Shown piece after piece: positions 13,918-20,475 of a stretch of 64,000 nucleotides of DNA; position 1 is the first letter of the stretch; each line of letters starts with the position of its first letter. A model generated the notes under the pieces. That model searched no databases. It was not told the DNA's origin and worked only from the letters and a program-made list of their open reading frames with translations. The DNA is from Phytobacter ursingii (lineage in GTDB: Bacteria > Pseudomonadota > Gammaproteobacteria > Enterobacterales > Enterobacteriaceae). The stretch is taken from assembly GCA_901456055.1 (NCBI GenBank), contig CABDWT010000001.1:456836-520835 (forward strand), in the 5' to 3' direction. A program made the position numbers and the translations under genes.

Positions 13918-14466
13918 ATGAAATTCAGGGCTGAGCAAAAAGTTTCGAAAGAGACGATACTAAATTCTCTAATTTATATAGAAGAAACAGGTGAGTTTTT
14001 CTGGAAGGAAACAAAAAGCAATAGAGCAGTAAAAGGTAGCCTTGCTGGCTGCACTGATGGTGATGGCTACAGAATAATAAGGATAGGGAGAGTTGGTCTC
14101 AGAGCACATCGAATAGCGTGGCTTATGGTATATGGGGATTGGCCTGATGATGACATTGACCATATAAACAGGGTTAAGTCGGACAATAGAATCTCTAATT
14201 TGCGTGTTGTTACCAATCAGCAAAATCAGATAAATAAAGACAAGGGTGGAGTTTATGCTGGAAGGCCGACATCTTCCAAATATAAAGGCGTTTCGAAATA
14301 TAGGGGAGGTAAGTGGCGGGCGCATATCAAGTCAGATGGTAAATTTAGATGCCTAGGCCATTACAAAACAGAAATTGAAGCATTCGAGGCATATAAAAGG
14401 GAATCTATAAATTGTTTTGGTTGTTTATCTCCTTATTTTGGAGGTGCCAGTGAAAATAAAAAATAG
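13918..14466 (+). CDS. HNH homing endonuclease with AP2-like domain
   Basis: 182 aa from ATG 13918 (GGGGGT upstream). Residues ~60-115 hold the HNH core: 'LRAHRIAWLMVYGDWPDDDIDHINR', 'DNRISNLRVVT'. The C-terminal ~50 residues, 'YKGVSKYRGGKWRAHIKSDGK', form an AP2/NUMOD-like DNA-binding module. Its end overlaps the restarted ninG. It is AT-richer than its neighbours. A related enzyme lies at 23188-23751. The insert of about 573 bp appears to sit within ninG. Confidence 0.85.
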   Translation: MKFRAEQKVSKETILNSLIYIEETGEFFWKETKSNRAVKGSLAGCTDGDGYRIIRIGRVGLRAHRIAWLMVYGDWPDDDIDHINRVKSDNRISNLRVVTNQQNQINKDKGGVYAGRPTSSKYKGVSKYRGGKWRAHIKSDGKFRCLGHYKTEIEAFEAYKRESINCFGCLSPYFGGASENKK

Positions 14467-15058
14467 ATTTTGCCCCATCTGCTCAACCGAATACATCCCA
14501 CGAAGTTCACTCCAGAAAGTCTGCCACAACTACAAATGCGCCCTCGAATTCAACCGCCGTGTTGATGAGCAGAACGCTGCGAGCCTGAAACGCAAACAGG
14601 AGCGCTTAGAGCGGGCCGGTTTGAAAGAGCGAAGGGATAAGCTTAAGACGGCGTCAGAATGGAACAGAGAGGCACAGGCGGCGGTAAATAAGTTCATCTT
14701 CTGGCGTGATTACGAGAAACCTTGTATCGCATGTGGTCGCCCGCTTAATTACGGCGTTCGTGGTGGTGCAGTTGACTCCAGTCACTACCGTTCAAGAGGC
14801 GCGGCTCCCTGGCTCCGCTTTAACGTTTTCAACAATCATTCAGGCTGCGTTCGCTGCAATAGAGAGCTATCGGGGAACCTGATTCCATACCGCATTAACC
14901 TGATAAAGAAAATCGGCCTGCAACGGGTCGAGAGACTGGAGCACGATAACACCGTCCGCAAGTTCCCCATCGAATACCTGAAACGTGTGAAAGCAATTTT
15001 CACGCGCCGGGCGAAGCATTACGAGAAATTACGCAAAAGATACATGGAGGCGGCATGA
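14450..15058 (+). CDS. ninG: NinG recombination protein, 5' end replaced
   Basis: 202 aa from GTG 14450, with GGAGG 6 nt upstream supplied by the end of the HNH insert. N-terminal 'CPICSTEY...CHNYKC' zinc site, a charged helix, then the NinG core 'AVNKFIFWRDYEKPCIACGRPLN', 'DSSHYRSRGAAPWLRFNVFNNHSGCVRCNRELSGNLIPYR'. In lambda NinG (Rap) is a structure-specific nuclease that resolves recombination intermediates. About 11 original N-terminal residues are probably lost. Confidence 0.85.
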   Translation: MKIKNRFCPICSTEYIPRSSLQKVCHNYKCALEFNRRVDEQNAASLKRKQERLERAGLKERRDKLKTASEWNREAQAAVNKFIFWRDYEKPCIACGRPLNYGVRGGAVDSSHYRSRGAAPWLRFNVFNNHSGCVRCNRELSGNLIPYRINLIKKIGLQRVERLEHDNTVRKFPIEYLKRVKAIFTRRAKHYEKLRKRYMEAA

Positions 15059-15243
15059 GCATTACAAACACCGTAGCGATTCTCAATATGTATCGGCAAA
15101 AGCATGTGCAGGCGGTACGCACTCCATCAGGAATCGTGTTTATGGGCACCGCTAACCTTACTCGGTCGCAGAAAGAGAGGCTGCTTGATATCCCACAAAG
15201 CGAGCTTGATAAGGCTATAAGGATGCAGCATGGACCGCTATAA
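15055..15243 (+). CDS. Phage protein of unknown function (62 aa)
   Basis: ATGA overlap with ninG, GGAGG upstream. Starts 'MSITNTVAILNMYRQKHVQAVRTPSG'. Not recognised; a helix-rich C-terminus. Confidence 0.6.
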   Translation: MSITNTVAILNMYRQKHVQAVRTPSGIVFMGTANLTRSQKERLLDIPQSELDKAIRMQHGPL

Positions 15244-15358
15244 AGCCGATTTCTACGAAAGAGAATCAATAGCCAGAGCATACACAAAACCCCGCATCAC
15301 CAATCACAGACATTCCTCCCACACGCAGCAGCAGAAAACTAAACAGGTGGCAGCATGA
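15230..15358 (+). CDS. Very small phage protein (42 aa)
   Basis: Frame between two overlapping neighbours, AAGGA 6 nt upstream of ATG 15230, stop overlapping the next start as ATGA. His/Gln-rich and basic. Supported by context only. Confidence 0.4.
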   Translation: MDRYKADFYERESIARAYTKPRITNHRHSSHTQQQKTKQVAA

Positions 15359-15579
15359 GCAAAATCCAGTACCCCATGACTACGGCGGCGATTTTCGATG
15401 ACGTGGTCTACCCACTTCATTTCGACGGCGCAGACAAAGTTAAGCAGGAGATTGACGGCGCTGTTAACTGGTTCTGCCGTTGGTGCAATGAAGAATCTGC
15501 GATTGTGAAAGCCAGGATGACTATCAGTTGCTGGGGCCAATATCTGAATCATGACCAGGTTATGCAGGAGGTCGCATGA
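15355..15579 (+). CDS. Phage protein of unknown function (74 aa)
   Basis: ACAGGTGG upstream and ATGA overlaps at both ends. Contains 'NWFCRWCNEESAIVKARMTISCWGQYLNHDQ', Trp- and Cys-rich. No family recognised. Confidence 0.55.
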   Translation: MSKIQYPMTTAAIFDDVVYPLHFDGADKVKQEIDGAVNWFCRWCNEESAIVKARMTISCWGQYLNHDQVMQEVA

Positions 15580-15758
15580 GCGAAGTAATCGACATCAGCA
15601 CCAGAAAGCAACAGCGCGAGCGCGATGAAGCTGAATTGCGCAGCGTCCGCGAAATGACAGAGCAGTGTTACCGGTCTATTGCGGCGCTCAATGAGCGTGA
15701 GCGGGAAATCGTTAATCGGCTGGGGCTGAATAAACCGGAAGGAGGCGACGCGGCATGA
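15576..15758 (+). CDS. Small helical phage protein (60 aa)
   Basis: Charged, helix-forming product ('KQQRERDEAELRSVREMTEQCYRSIAALNERERE'). AGGAGG upstream. Stop overlaps the next start. Confidence 0.55.
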   Translation: MSEVIDISTRKQQRERDEAELRSVREMTEQCYRSIAALNEREREIVNRLGLNKPEGGDAA

Positions 15759-15913
15759 TTACTGCAATCCTGGTTATCTATGCGTTTATGGCTGGATTAA
15801 TGGCTGAATATTCCCATACCGAGTTATCAAAGGATGGGCAGGAAAGTGTAGTGCTTGAGTCATTTCTGCTTGGCTTGGTCTGGCCTGTCACAATATGGAG
15901 AGCGATTAAATGA
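15755..15913 (+). CDS. Small membrane protein (52 aa)
   Basis: AAGGAGG 9 nt before ATG 15755. One or two hydrophobic helices ('ITAILVIYAFMAGLM' and 'SFLLGLVWPVTIW') separated by a polar loop. Overlaps the Q gene start as ATGA. Function unknown. Confidence 0.55.
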   Translation: MITAILVIYAFMAGLMAEYSHTELSKDGQESVVLESFLLGLVWPVTIWRAIK

Positions 15914-16674
15914 ATCTGGAAAACAGCTTAAAATTTCACTTTTGTAAGTCCTCTCAACTCAACGACTCTCCCAGATCAACCTCCTCAGAAACCTTAACCG
16001 GCACCGATGTAATGGCGGGAATGGGTATGGTTCAGCAACGCGCAAAGATGGGTTTCTCTGCGTTTATGGGGAAAATGGGCGTCAGCAGCAATGACCGTGA
16101 GAAAGCTATTGAACTGCTGACTGCCTATGCACTTGAGCGCTGCGATAAGGTTCCAGCCTTACGCAAGCTCGAAAACAATATTAAGCGACAAGTAATGCAA
16201 GTGCTCGCAACATTCGCATTTGAGGATTATTCCAGGAGCGCGGCAAGCACACGGAAATGCGATTGTTGCAATGGGAATAAATTTGTCGAAGCGGAAGTGG
16301 CGACGATGAAGTACATGGGCCAGCCGCATTTGCAGGAGCGGCGGGAAGTGGTGAAAGTGCTGTGCCAGGAATGCAAGGGGAGCGGTGTTATTTCGGATGG
16401 CTGCCCTGACTGCAAAGGGCGGAAGATGGTAATTGACCAAAAGTTAACAGCAGAGCGCGGAGTACCAGTTATTGGCACGTGCAAGCGATGCAAAGGAATG
16501 GGATTCCCCAGGCTGCCATCTACCAACTGTTTTCAGGCTATTTGTCTTCTTACTGATGAAATTAGTCTTGATACCTGGAAGAAGTCTGTTAAGCGATTTT
16601 ATGACGAATTGATTACTAAATTCGACATTGAAGAGGCTTGGGCTAACAGCCAGCTAATATCCATCACACGTTAA
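15910..16674 (+). CDS. Q: Late antitermination protein Q, zinc-finger type
   Basis: 254 aa. N-terminal 'VMAGMGMVQQRAKMGFSAFMGKMGV', central 'FEDYSRSAAS', then three DnaJ-like cysteine pairs ('CDCCNGNKF', 'CQECKGSG...CPDCKGRK', 'CKRCKGMGFPRLPSTN'). This is the phage 82/DLP12-type Q family. Q loads on polymerase paused at the late promoter and lets it read through the terminators found between the late genes. Confidence 0.88.
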   Translation: MNLENSLKFHFCKSSQLNDSPRSTSSETLTGTDVMAGMGMVQQRAKMGFSAFMGKMGVSSNDREKAIELLTAYALERCDKVPALRKLENNIKRQVMQVLATFAFEDYSRSAASTRKCDCCNGNKFVEAEVATMKYMGQPHLQERREVVKVLCQECKGSGVISDGCPDCKGRKMVIDQKLTAERGVPVIGTCKRCKGMGFPRLPSTNCFQAICLLTDEISLDTWKKSVKRFYDELITKFDIEEAWANSQLISITR

Positions 16675-16679
16675 TGAAA

Positions 16680-16714
16680 AATAGCTCACTAATTGAGTGG
16701 TGAGCTATTTACTT
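16680..16714 (+). terminator. Hairpin after Q
   Basis: 10-bp stem AATAGCTCAC / GTGAGCTATT with a 10-nt loop, followed by TTTACTTTT. It probably ends the pR operon transcript. Confidence 0.65.
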
Positions 16715-16751
16715 TTCCCGAAACTGCGGATATGCTTTCTAACAGTGGTAG

Positions 16752-16780
16752 TTGCGCACGTTGTTAAGCGCTAAAAATAT
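16752..16780 (+). promoter_or_regulatory. Candidate late promoter pR'
   Basis: TTGCGC (16752-16757) and AAATAT (16775-16780) with a 17-bp spacer, between Q and the lysis genes where pR' belongs. The hexamers are only moderate and the next hairpin begins almost at the predicted start, so this is tentative. Confidence 0.35.
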
Positions 16781-16782
16781 TA

Positions 16783-16818
16783 AGCCCCTGAGTTAATCGC
16801 TCCGGGGCTTTTGTTTTT
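16783..16818 (+). terminator. Strong intrinsic terminator downstream of Q
   Basis: AAGCCCC / GGGGCTT stem with an inner GAG/CTC pairing, followed by TTGTTTTTT. Could be the tR'-type terminator overcome by Q, or the terminator of the convergent small minus-strand gene region. Confidence 0.7.
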
Positions 16819-16985
16819 TAATTTTGATTGACTGGAATGTCGCGGCGTGGGCTATACAGTTTTCCATTAACAACAATGCATTCCATATTGATCCATTTTG
16901 TTACCTGCTGAGGCAGGACATCACAAAGCCTCGCAAAATCTGCAAGGCTCTGGAAGTTTTCTTCAATGTATTGTTTTAGCGGCAT
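16818..16985 (-). CDS. Small Cro-like phage protein (55 aa), antisense to the late leader
   Basis: Minus-strand frame starting ATG 16985. 'SLADFARLCDVLPQQVTKWI' has the shape of a Cro/XRE helix-turn-helix and is followed by 'MECIVVNGKLYSPRRDIP', the short beta hairpin typical of mini-Cro proteins. Lambdoid phages often carry a similar small gene just after Q. Might repress a nearby promoter. Confidence 0.6.
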   Translation of the reverse strand: MPLKQYIEENFQSLADFARLCDVLPQQVTKWINMECIVVNGKLYSPRRDIPVNQN

Positions 16986-16996
16986 AGAAAACGTAA

Positions 16997-17188
16997 TCAG
17001 TAATTGGCGAAAATGTTGGATACAAACTCTTCGCTTTCAGCGTCTACATAAATTGCATCATCGTATGCGACGTCATAACCAGCTTCAATTGCTTTGGATT
17101 CTACGAATTTGAAGAATGCTTTTGCTTCTTCTTTATCCATGTCAAAGCGGCCTTCTGGGTCATAGGTGTTAATAGTGATAGTAGCCAT
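16997..17188 (-). CDS. Small phage protein (63 aa)
   Basis: AGGGGAAAG upstream of the ATG. Acidic alpha/beta product ('[31 protein letters not shown]'). It is preceded by a perfect 10-bp palindrome at 17223-17245, so its transcription may be regulated. Family not recognised. Confidence 0.55.
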   Translation of the reverse strand: MATITINTYDPEGRFDMDKEEAKAFFKFVESKAIEAGYDVAYDDAIYVDAESEEFVSNIFANY

Positions 17189-17805
17189 TTTACTTTCCCC
17201 TCATGTTGTTTTGATGAAATCAATATAAACCATTTTGGTTTATATGCAATGGGCATCGATCACAATTTACAAAACATGTGCAATCCGCTCAGGGTTTTTG
17301 ACGCAATGCTTGCCGCACGACTCGCAGACCTTCATGTCATAAAGCCCTGCGCAAATTGCTCCACACCTAATCCCGCCAGCTGGGATCGTTAGTGCTATTT
17401 GCACACCTTCTTGCAATACCATCAGTAATTTTGCCTGTCTCTCAACAGGCTTTTTTAAAGCGTCACTCCAAAGGCCAGACGACATTAACCCATACCTGTA
17501 ACGCTGTGGACACGGGTTGGCGCTTTAAAAAAGAAAACCCGCGCTAAGGCGGGCTTCGTGAAAATGGGCGACGGTAAGTAGTTGGAGCTACTCACCGACA
17601 TTTTGCTCATGATGCAACTCACGAACAAAACCGAGGCCCATATCGTCTGATCAGACGGGCTAGACATTAGATCGGATTTGTTCGCAAGACAATGCTTTAC
17701 CTCTCAATAAGAACAAATCCCCCAGTCTTTGGGGTCGCTTCTGCGGCCTGGTAGTTTCCTGCCAGCGCTTATTTAACAGGCCACCACCACGGTGGGGACT
17801 ATGCA
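17189..17805. other. 617-bp late leader with structured elements, no convincing gene
   Basis: Contains the palindrome at 17223 and a plus-strand terminator GCCTGT/ACAGGC plus T6 at 17433-17456. A minus-strand terminator lies at ~17527-17552 (CCCGC/GCGGG with T-run). There is a 10-bp hairpin CGGTAAGTAG/CTACTCACCG at 17572-17597, a widely spaced inverted repeat GGATTTGTTC/GAACAAATCC (17674-17683, 17711-17720), and a CCCCAG..TTGGGG hairpin just after. Lambda has comparable inverted repeats upstream of its holin. A minus-strand 72-codon frame (17267-17485) is open but spans the terminator and is not called. Confidence 0.55.
17223..17245. promoter_or_regulatory. Perfect palindrome, probable operator
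   Basis: ATATAAACCA-TTT-TGGTTTATAT, 10-bp arms with a 3-nt centre, placed about 35 bp upstream of the minus-strand gene at 16997-17188. Too symmetrical and AT-rich for a terminator; it looks like a dimeric repressor site. It does not match the CI/Cro operators. Confidence 0.5.
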
Positions 17806-18108
17806 ATGGCAAACGAGATTGAACTCGTTCCTGCGCTACTGCTCGCCCTAGCAATGATCTTTCTTGGCACATTTGTCAGATACAGGAAAAACAAAAATAG
17901 AGCGAAAGACTCTCCTTTTGTGGATCAGTTAGCAGGTGGTGTACTTGCGGGGATGACAATATTTTTTTATGGGCTCGGCAACGGTTGGTCATACCCCTAC
18001 ATAATCGCTTGTTGTGGCGCTGGCGGTCTTATCGGCCCGGCAATAATACGGCGAGTTGTCCCACCTGAGCTAATGCCCAAAAACGGTGATGACAATGAAA
18101 CGAATTAA
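17806..18108 (+). CDS. Holin-like membrane protein (100 aa)
   Basis: Three hydrophobic segments are visible (~7-25, 44-62, 66-84) with a charged tail, the layout of a class I holin. It is the first gene before the endolysin. Holins permeabilise the inner membrane to release endolysin. Assignment rests on topology and position. Confidence 0.55.
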   Translation: MANEIELVPALLLALAMIFLGTFVRYRKNKNRAKDSPFVDQLAGGVLAGMTIFFYGLGNGWSYPYIIACCGAGGLIGPAIIRRVVPPELMPKNGDDNETN

Positions 18109-18406
18109 AATCCATTTCAACGGCTCTGAATATGATTTCGGATGGGTCGAGGCTCTGGTGTTGGTTGGCCTGGTGCTTTTCTGCAACCAACTAAACACAG
18201 CCGATAAAAACTCACAGCTTGTGTCAGACCTTAATCGTCAGAGAACAGCGGCAGAAATGCGAGCGCACACTGCCGAAAAACAACTGGCGAGTACATTAGG
18301 CCAGCCATCCCCCGGCGTTGTGATTATCACCCCTGAGGGTAAATCAGTTCATTCCGTTGAGCCGCCAAAGACGTATACCAACCTGCAACGCGACGTGGCC
18401 TTTTGA
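18095..18406 (+). CDS. Membrane-anchored coiled-coil protein of the lysis region (103 aa)
   Basis: ATG 18095 overlaps the holin-like gene; nearby in-frame GTG/ATG at 18086/18089 are alternatives. One transmembrane helix (~16-35, 'WVEALVLVGLVLFCNQL') followed by a charged helix and a Pro-rich tail. Possibly an antiholin or accessory; not recognised. Confidence 0.5.
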   Translation: MKRIKIHFNGSEYDFGWVEALVLVGLVLFCNQLNTADKNSQLVSDLNRQRTAAEMRAHTAEKQLASTLGQPSPGVVIITPEGKSVHSVEPPKTYTNLQRDVAF

Positions 18407-18414
18407 GGTAAGAA

Positions 18415-18867
18415 ATGAATATAAACCTTAAAGCATTTCTGGACATGCTTGCATGGTCGGAAGGAACAAGCACGGTTGCTGGAAGTGATAACGGTTATAA
18501 CGTGATCGTCGGCGGCGGCCTTTTTAAAGGTTACGTAGACCATCCGAGAAAGCTGGTTGATATTCCACGTCTCGGTATTAAGTCAACTGCTGCAGGTCGC
18601 TATCAACTGCTTTCCAAATATTGGGACTCATATAAAAAACAATTAGGGCTGAAAGACTTTTCTCCTGCCAGTCAGGATGCTGTTGCAGTGCAGCAAATTA
18701 AAGAGCAGGGCGCTCTTCAATTAATTGCCGATGGGAAAATAAGTCAGGCAATCAGCAAATGCAGCAATATCTGGGCGTCGCTGCCTGGTGCAGGTTATGG
18801 ACAGCATGAGCATAAAATCGGCGACCTCCTGGCTAAATACAAACAATTCGGCGGTCAAATATCATGA
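18415..18867 (+). CDS. R: Endolysin, lambda R-type transglycosylase
   Basis: 150 aa. 'AFLDMLAWSEGT', 'GYNVIVGGGLFKGYVDHPRKLV', 'KSTAAGRYQLLSKYWD', 'CSNIWASLPGAGYGQHEHK' follow lambda gpR closely, including the catalytic Glu in 'WSEG'. Cleaves the MurNAc-GlcNAc bond of peptidoglycan after holin opening. No signal peptide, so it depends on a holin. Overlaps the next gene by ATGA. Confidence 0.93.
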   Translation: MNINLKAFLDMLAWSEGTSTVAGSDNGYNVIVGGGLFKGYVDHPRKLVDIPRLGIKSTAAGRYQLLSKYWDSYKKQLGLKDFSPASQDAVAVQQIKEQGALQLIADGKISQAISKCSNIWASLPGAGYGQHEHKIGDLLAKYKQFGGQIS

Positions 18868-19103
18868 AATTCATCGATAACCTTCCGCAACTGTGGAAAA
18901 TGTGGTCAGTTCGCATTCTGGCTGTGCTGGCGTTGGTTGCTTCTGTGTGGGAGCAAATTCCTGACAGTGTGAAAGCGCTTATTCCGGCACAGTACCTCGG
19001 ATATATCGTCGCATTCGTATCTGTCTGCGGCATCATCGCCAGGGCTATCAAACAGTTTGATACTGATACTGGTACAGACACTAATGCAGACCAGCAAAAA
19101 TGA
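18864..19103 (+). CDS. Small lysis-region membrane protein, possible holin (79 aa)
   Basis: Two hydrophobic stretches (~16-30 and ~45-62) separated by 'EQIPDSVKALIPAQ', a polar C-terminal tail, and position directly after the endolysin. Similar proteins in Salmonella and E. coli phages are annotated as holin or holin-like. With the gene at 17806 this gives two holin candidates. Confidence 0.5.
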   Translation: MKFIDNLPQLWKMWSVRILAVLALVASVWEQIPDSVKALIPAQYLGYIVAFVSVCGIIARAIKQFDTDTGTDTNADQQK

Positions 19104-19648
19104 ACATCCTCGCTATATTTCAGCCTGGCTGGAAATGGGTAGGAATTGCGTTGCTGTTGGGTACCTTGCTTGGCGGATTAGCTGGTTGGTGGGTGACTGA
19201 TAACAAATTCACCGCGGATATTGCGACGCTGAATAAGCAACATGCCGATGCGCTCAAAGCCATTAGCGATGAAGCGACTAAGCAGACAGTCGATACGCTC
19301 CAGAAGCAGCAAACATTCGCAAAAACCGTCTCAGCCAGTGACCAGAAAAACACCCAGGAGCTAAACGATGCTCTCGCCAAAAATCAGGCTTTGCGTGATG
19401 ACGTTATCACTGGCAATAAGCGGCTGCAGTTCGCAAACGCAAAACTTGCAACCTGTCAGCTCTCAGCAAGCACAGCTAAACGCGCCAGCGGCCTGGACAA
19501 TGCAGCCAGCGTCGAACTCTCTGCAGAAGCTGGACGAAACATTCTCGACATCCGCGCCGGAATTATCAGCGACCAGCAAAAACTGAAAGCGCTACAGGAT
19601 TATGTCCGCTCCGGGCAAAAAGTAGGTTTAATTGCTGGCAGTCAGTAA
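19100..19648 (+). CDS. Rz: i-spanin Rz
   Basis: 182 aa. A single N-terminal membrane helix (~13-32, 'WVGIALLLGTLLGGLAGWWV') then a long periplasmic coiled coil. An o-spanin gene is fully embedded in another frame, which confirms the identity. Rz and Rz1 bridge the periplasm and fuse inner and outer membranes at the last step of lysis. Confidence 0.85.
   Translation: MNILAIFQPGWKWVGIALLLGTLLGGLAGWWVTDNKFTADIATLNKQHADALKAISDEATKQTVDTLQKQQTFAKTVSASDQKNTQELNDALAKNQALRDDVITGNKRLQFANAKLATCQLSASTAKRASGLDNAASVELSAEAGRNILDIRAGIISDQQKLKALQDYVRSGQKVGLIAGSQ
19368..19586 (+). CDS. Rz1: o-spanin Rz1, embedded in Rz
   Basis: 72 aa in the +1 frame of Rz. 'LCVMTLSLAISGC' is a lipoprotein signal with the acylated cysteine at about residue 20, and its start 'ML..K..LCVM' matches lambda Rz1. 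The mature part is Gln/Ser/Pro-containing. An outer-membrane lipoprotein partner of Rz. Confidence 0.8.
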   Translation: MLSPKIRLCVMTLSLAISGCSSQTQNLQPVSSQQAQLNAPAAWTMQPASNSLQKLDETFSTSAPELSATSKN

Positions 19649-19661
19649 CAGGAAATGAATA

Positions 19662-20171
19662 ATGACGCAGAAAACAATTTCCGGCATCTTTACAGATCCC
19701 AATGGTGCAATTGTTTCCGGTGCCACTCTTTCCTTCACCTTGTTGAACAATACCGCAGATTCTTTCGTGCAGCGTTATTCGGAGTGCGTTACCAGTTCCG
19801 ATGGATCTTATTCGATTACTCTGAGTAACGGGTTATATAAGGTTAACTCGCAGGACTCAAATCTGCGGCGTATTAACCTTGGCACTATCGAGATTGACGA
19901 AGGTAGTGTTGATGGTTCGCTAAACACTTTCTTGCTAGCCTCCGCCTCTTCTCAGACTAACGCCATTTTAATCGCCGTACAGGCGGCTTATGCCCAGATG
20001 CTTGGCCTTTTTCAGAATCCGGCAGTGGCTGTCGCAACTTATGCAGATATTCCTGCCATTCCGTCTGGCTGGTATCTTGTTACGACGGACGAAACGAAAA
20101 GCAATGGCCCTTCGGTATATCTTTTTAAAGATGGTATTCGTTACTGGTTTGCTATGGTTGAGGATGCATAA
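19662..20171 (+). CDS. Probable tail-spike adaptor with carboxypeptidase-regulatory-like domain
   Basis: 169 aa. The N-terminal ~85 residues ('ISGIFTDPNGAIVSGATLSFTLLNN...DGSYSITLSNGLY') are a beta-sandwich of the CarboxypepD_reg/prophage tail fibre N-terminal type. The remainder is a helix plus a small strand-rich end. It is followed without gaps by two genes ending in an SGNH hydrolase, so it may attach or precede the spike. Confidence 0.5.
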   Translation: MTQKTISGIFTDPNGAIVSGATLSFTLLNNTADSFVQRYSECVTSSDGSYSITLSNGLYKVNSQDSNLRRINLGTIEIDEGSVDGSLNTFLLASASSQTNAILIAVQAAYAQMLGLFQNPAVAVATYADIPAIPSGWYLVTTDETKSNGPSVYLFKDGIRYWFAMVEDA

Positions 20172-20473
20172 TGGCTCGTTTCCCTGTAGAACAAATCAGC
20201 GCTCCGGCGAGTGCCATTACCGACTATAGCGGCAACACCACCGCAGGTACCAGCGTACAGATTATGGCGGCCAACAGTGCCGCCAGACTTTATCGCATGC
20301 AAAATCTCTCAACCACAGTGAATCTCTGGGTAAACGACATGGGTGGCGCTGCCGCGCCATATACGCCTGGTAGCTATATGCTGCAACCCGGTGCGTATTA
20401 TGAATTTCCAAGCGTGCTGGCGGTCTCTGTTTATGCAGACTCTGTTATTCCTTTCAGTGCGGCAAGGTACTGA
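20171..20473 (+). CDS. Small virion-like protein next to the SGNH hydrolase (100 aa)
   Basis: Starts at the last base of the previous stop. Beta-rich ('SAARLYRMQNLSTTVNLWVNDMGGAAAPYTPGSYMLQPGAYYEFP'), resembling small structural or decoration proteins found with phage receptor-binding proteins. Exact role unknown. Confidence 0.5.
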   Translation: MARFPVEQISAPASAITDYSGNTTAGTSVQIMAANSAARLYRMQNLSTTVNLWVNDMGGAAAPYTPGSYMLQPGAYYEFPSVLAVSVYADSVIPFSAARY

Positions 20474-20475
20474 TT

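Noticed and set aside
17267-17485. 72-codon minus-strand frame with a CESCGKHC motif
   Set aside because: It spans a clear plus-strand terminator, has no good ribosome binding site, and the coding-like part is only its last ~20 residues. Left within the description of the 617-bp leader.
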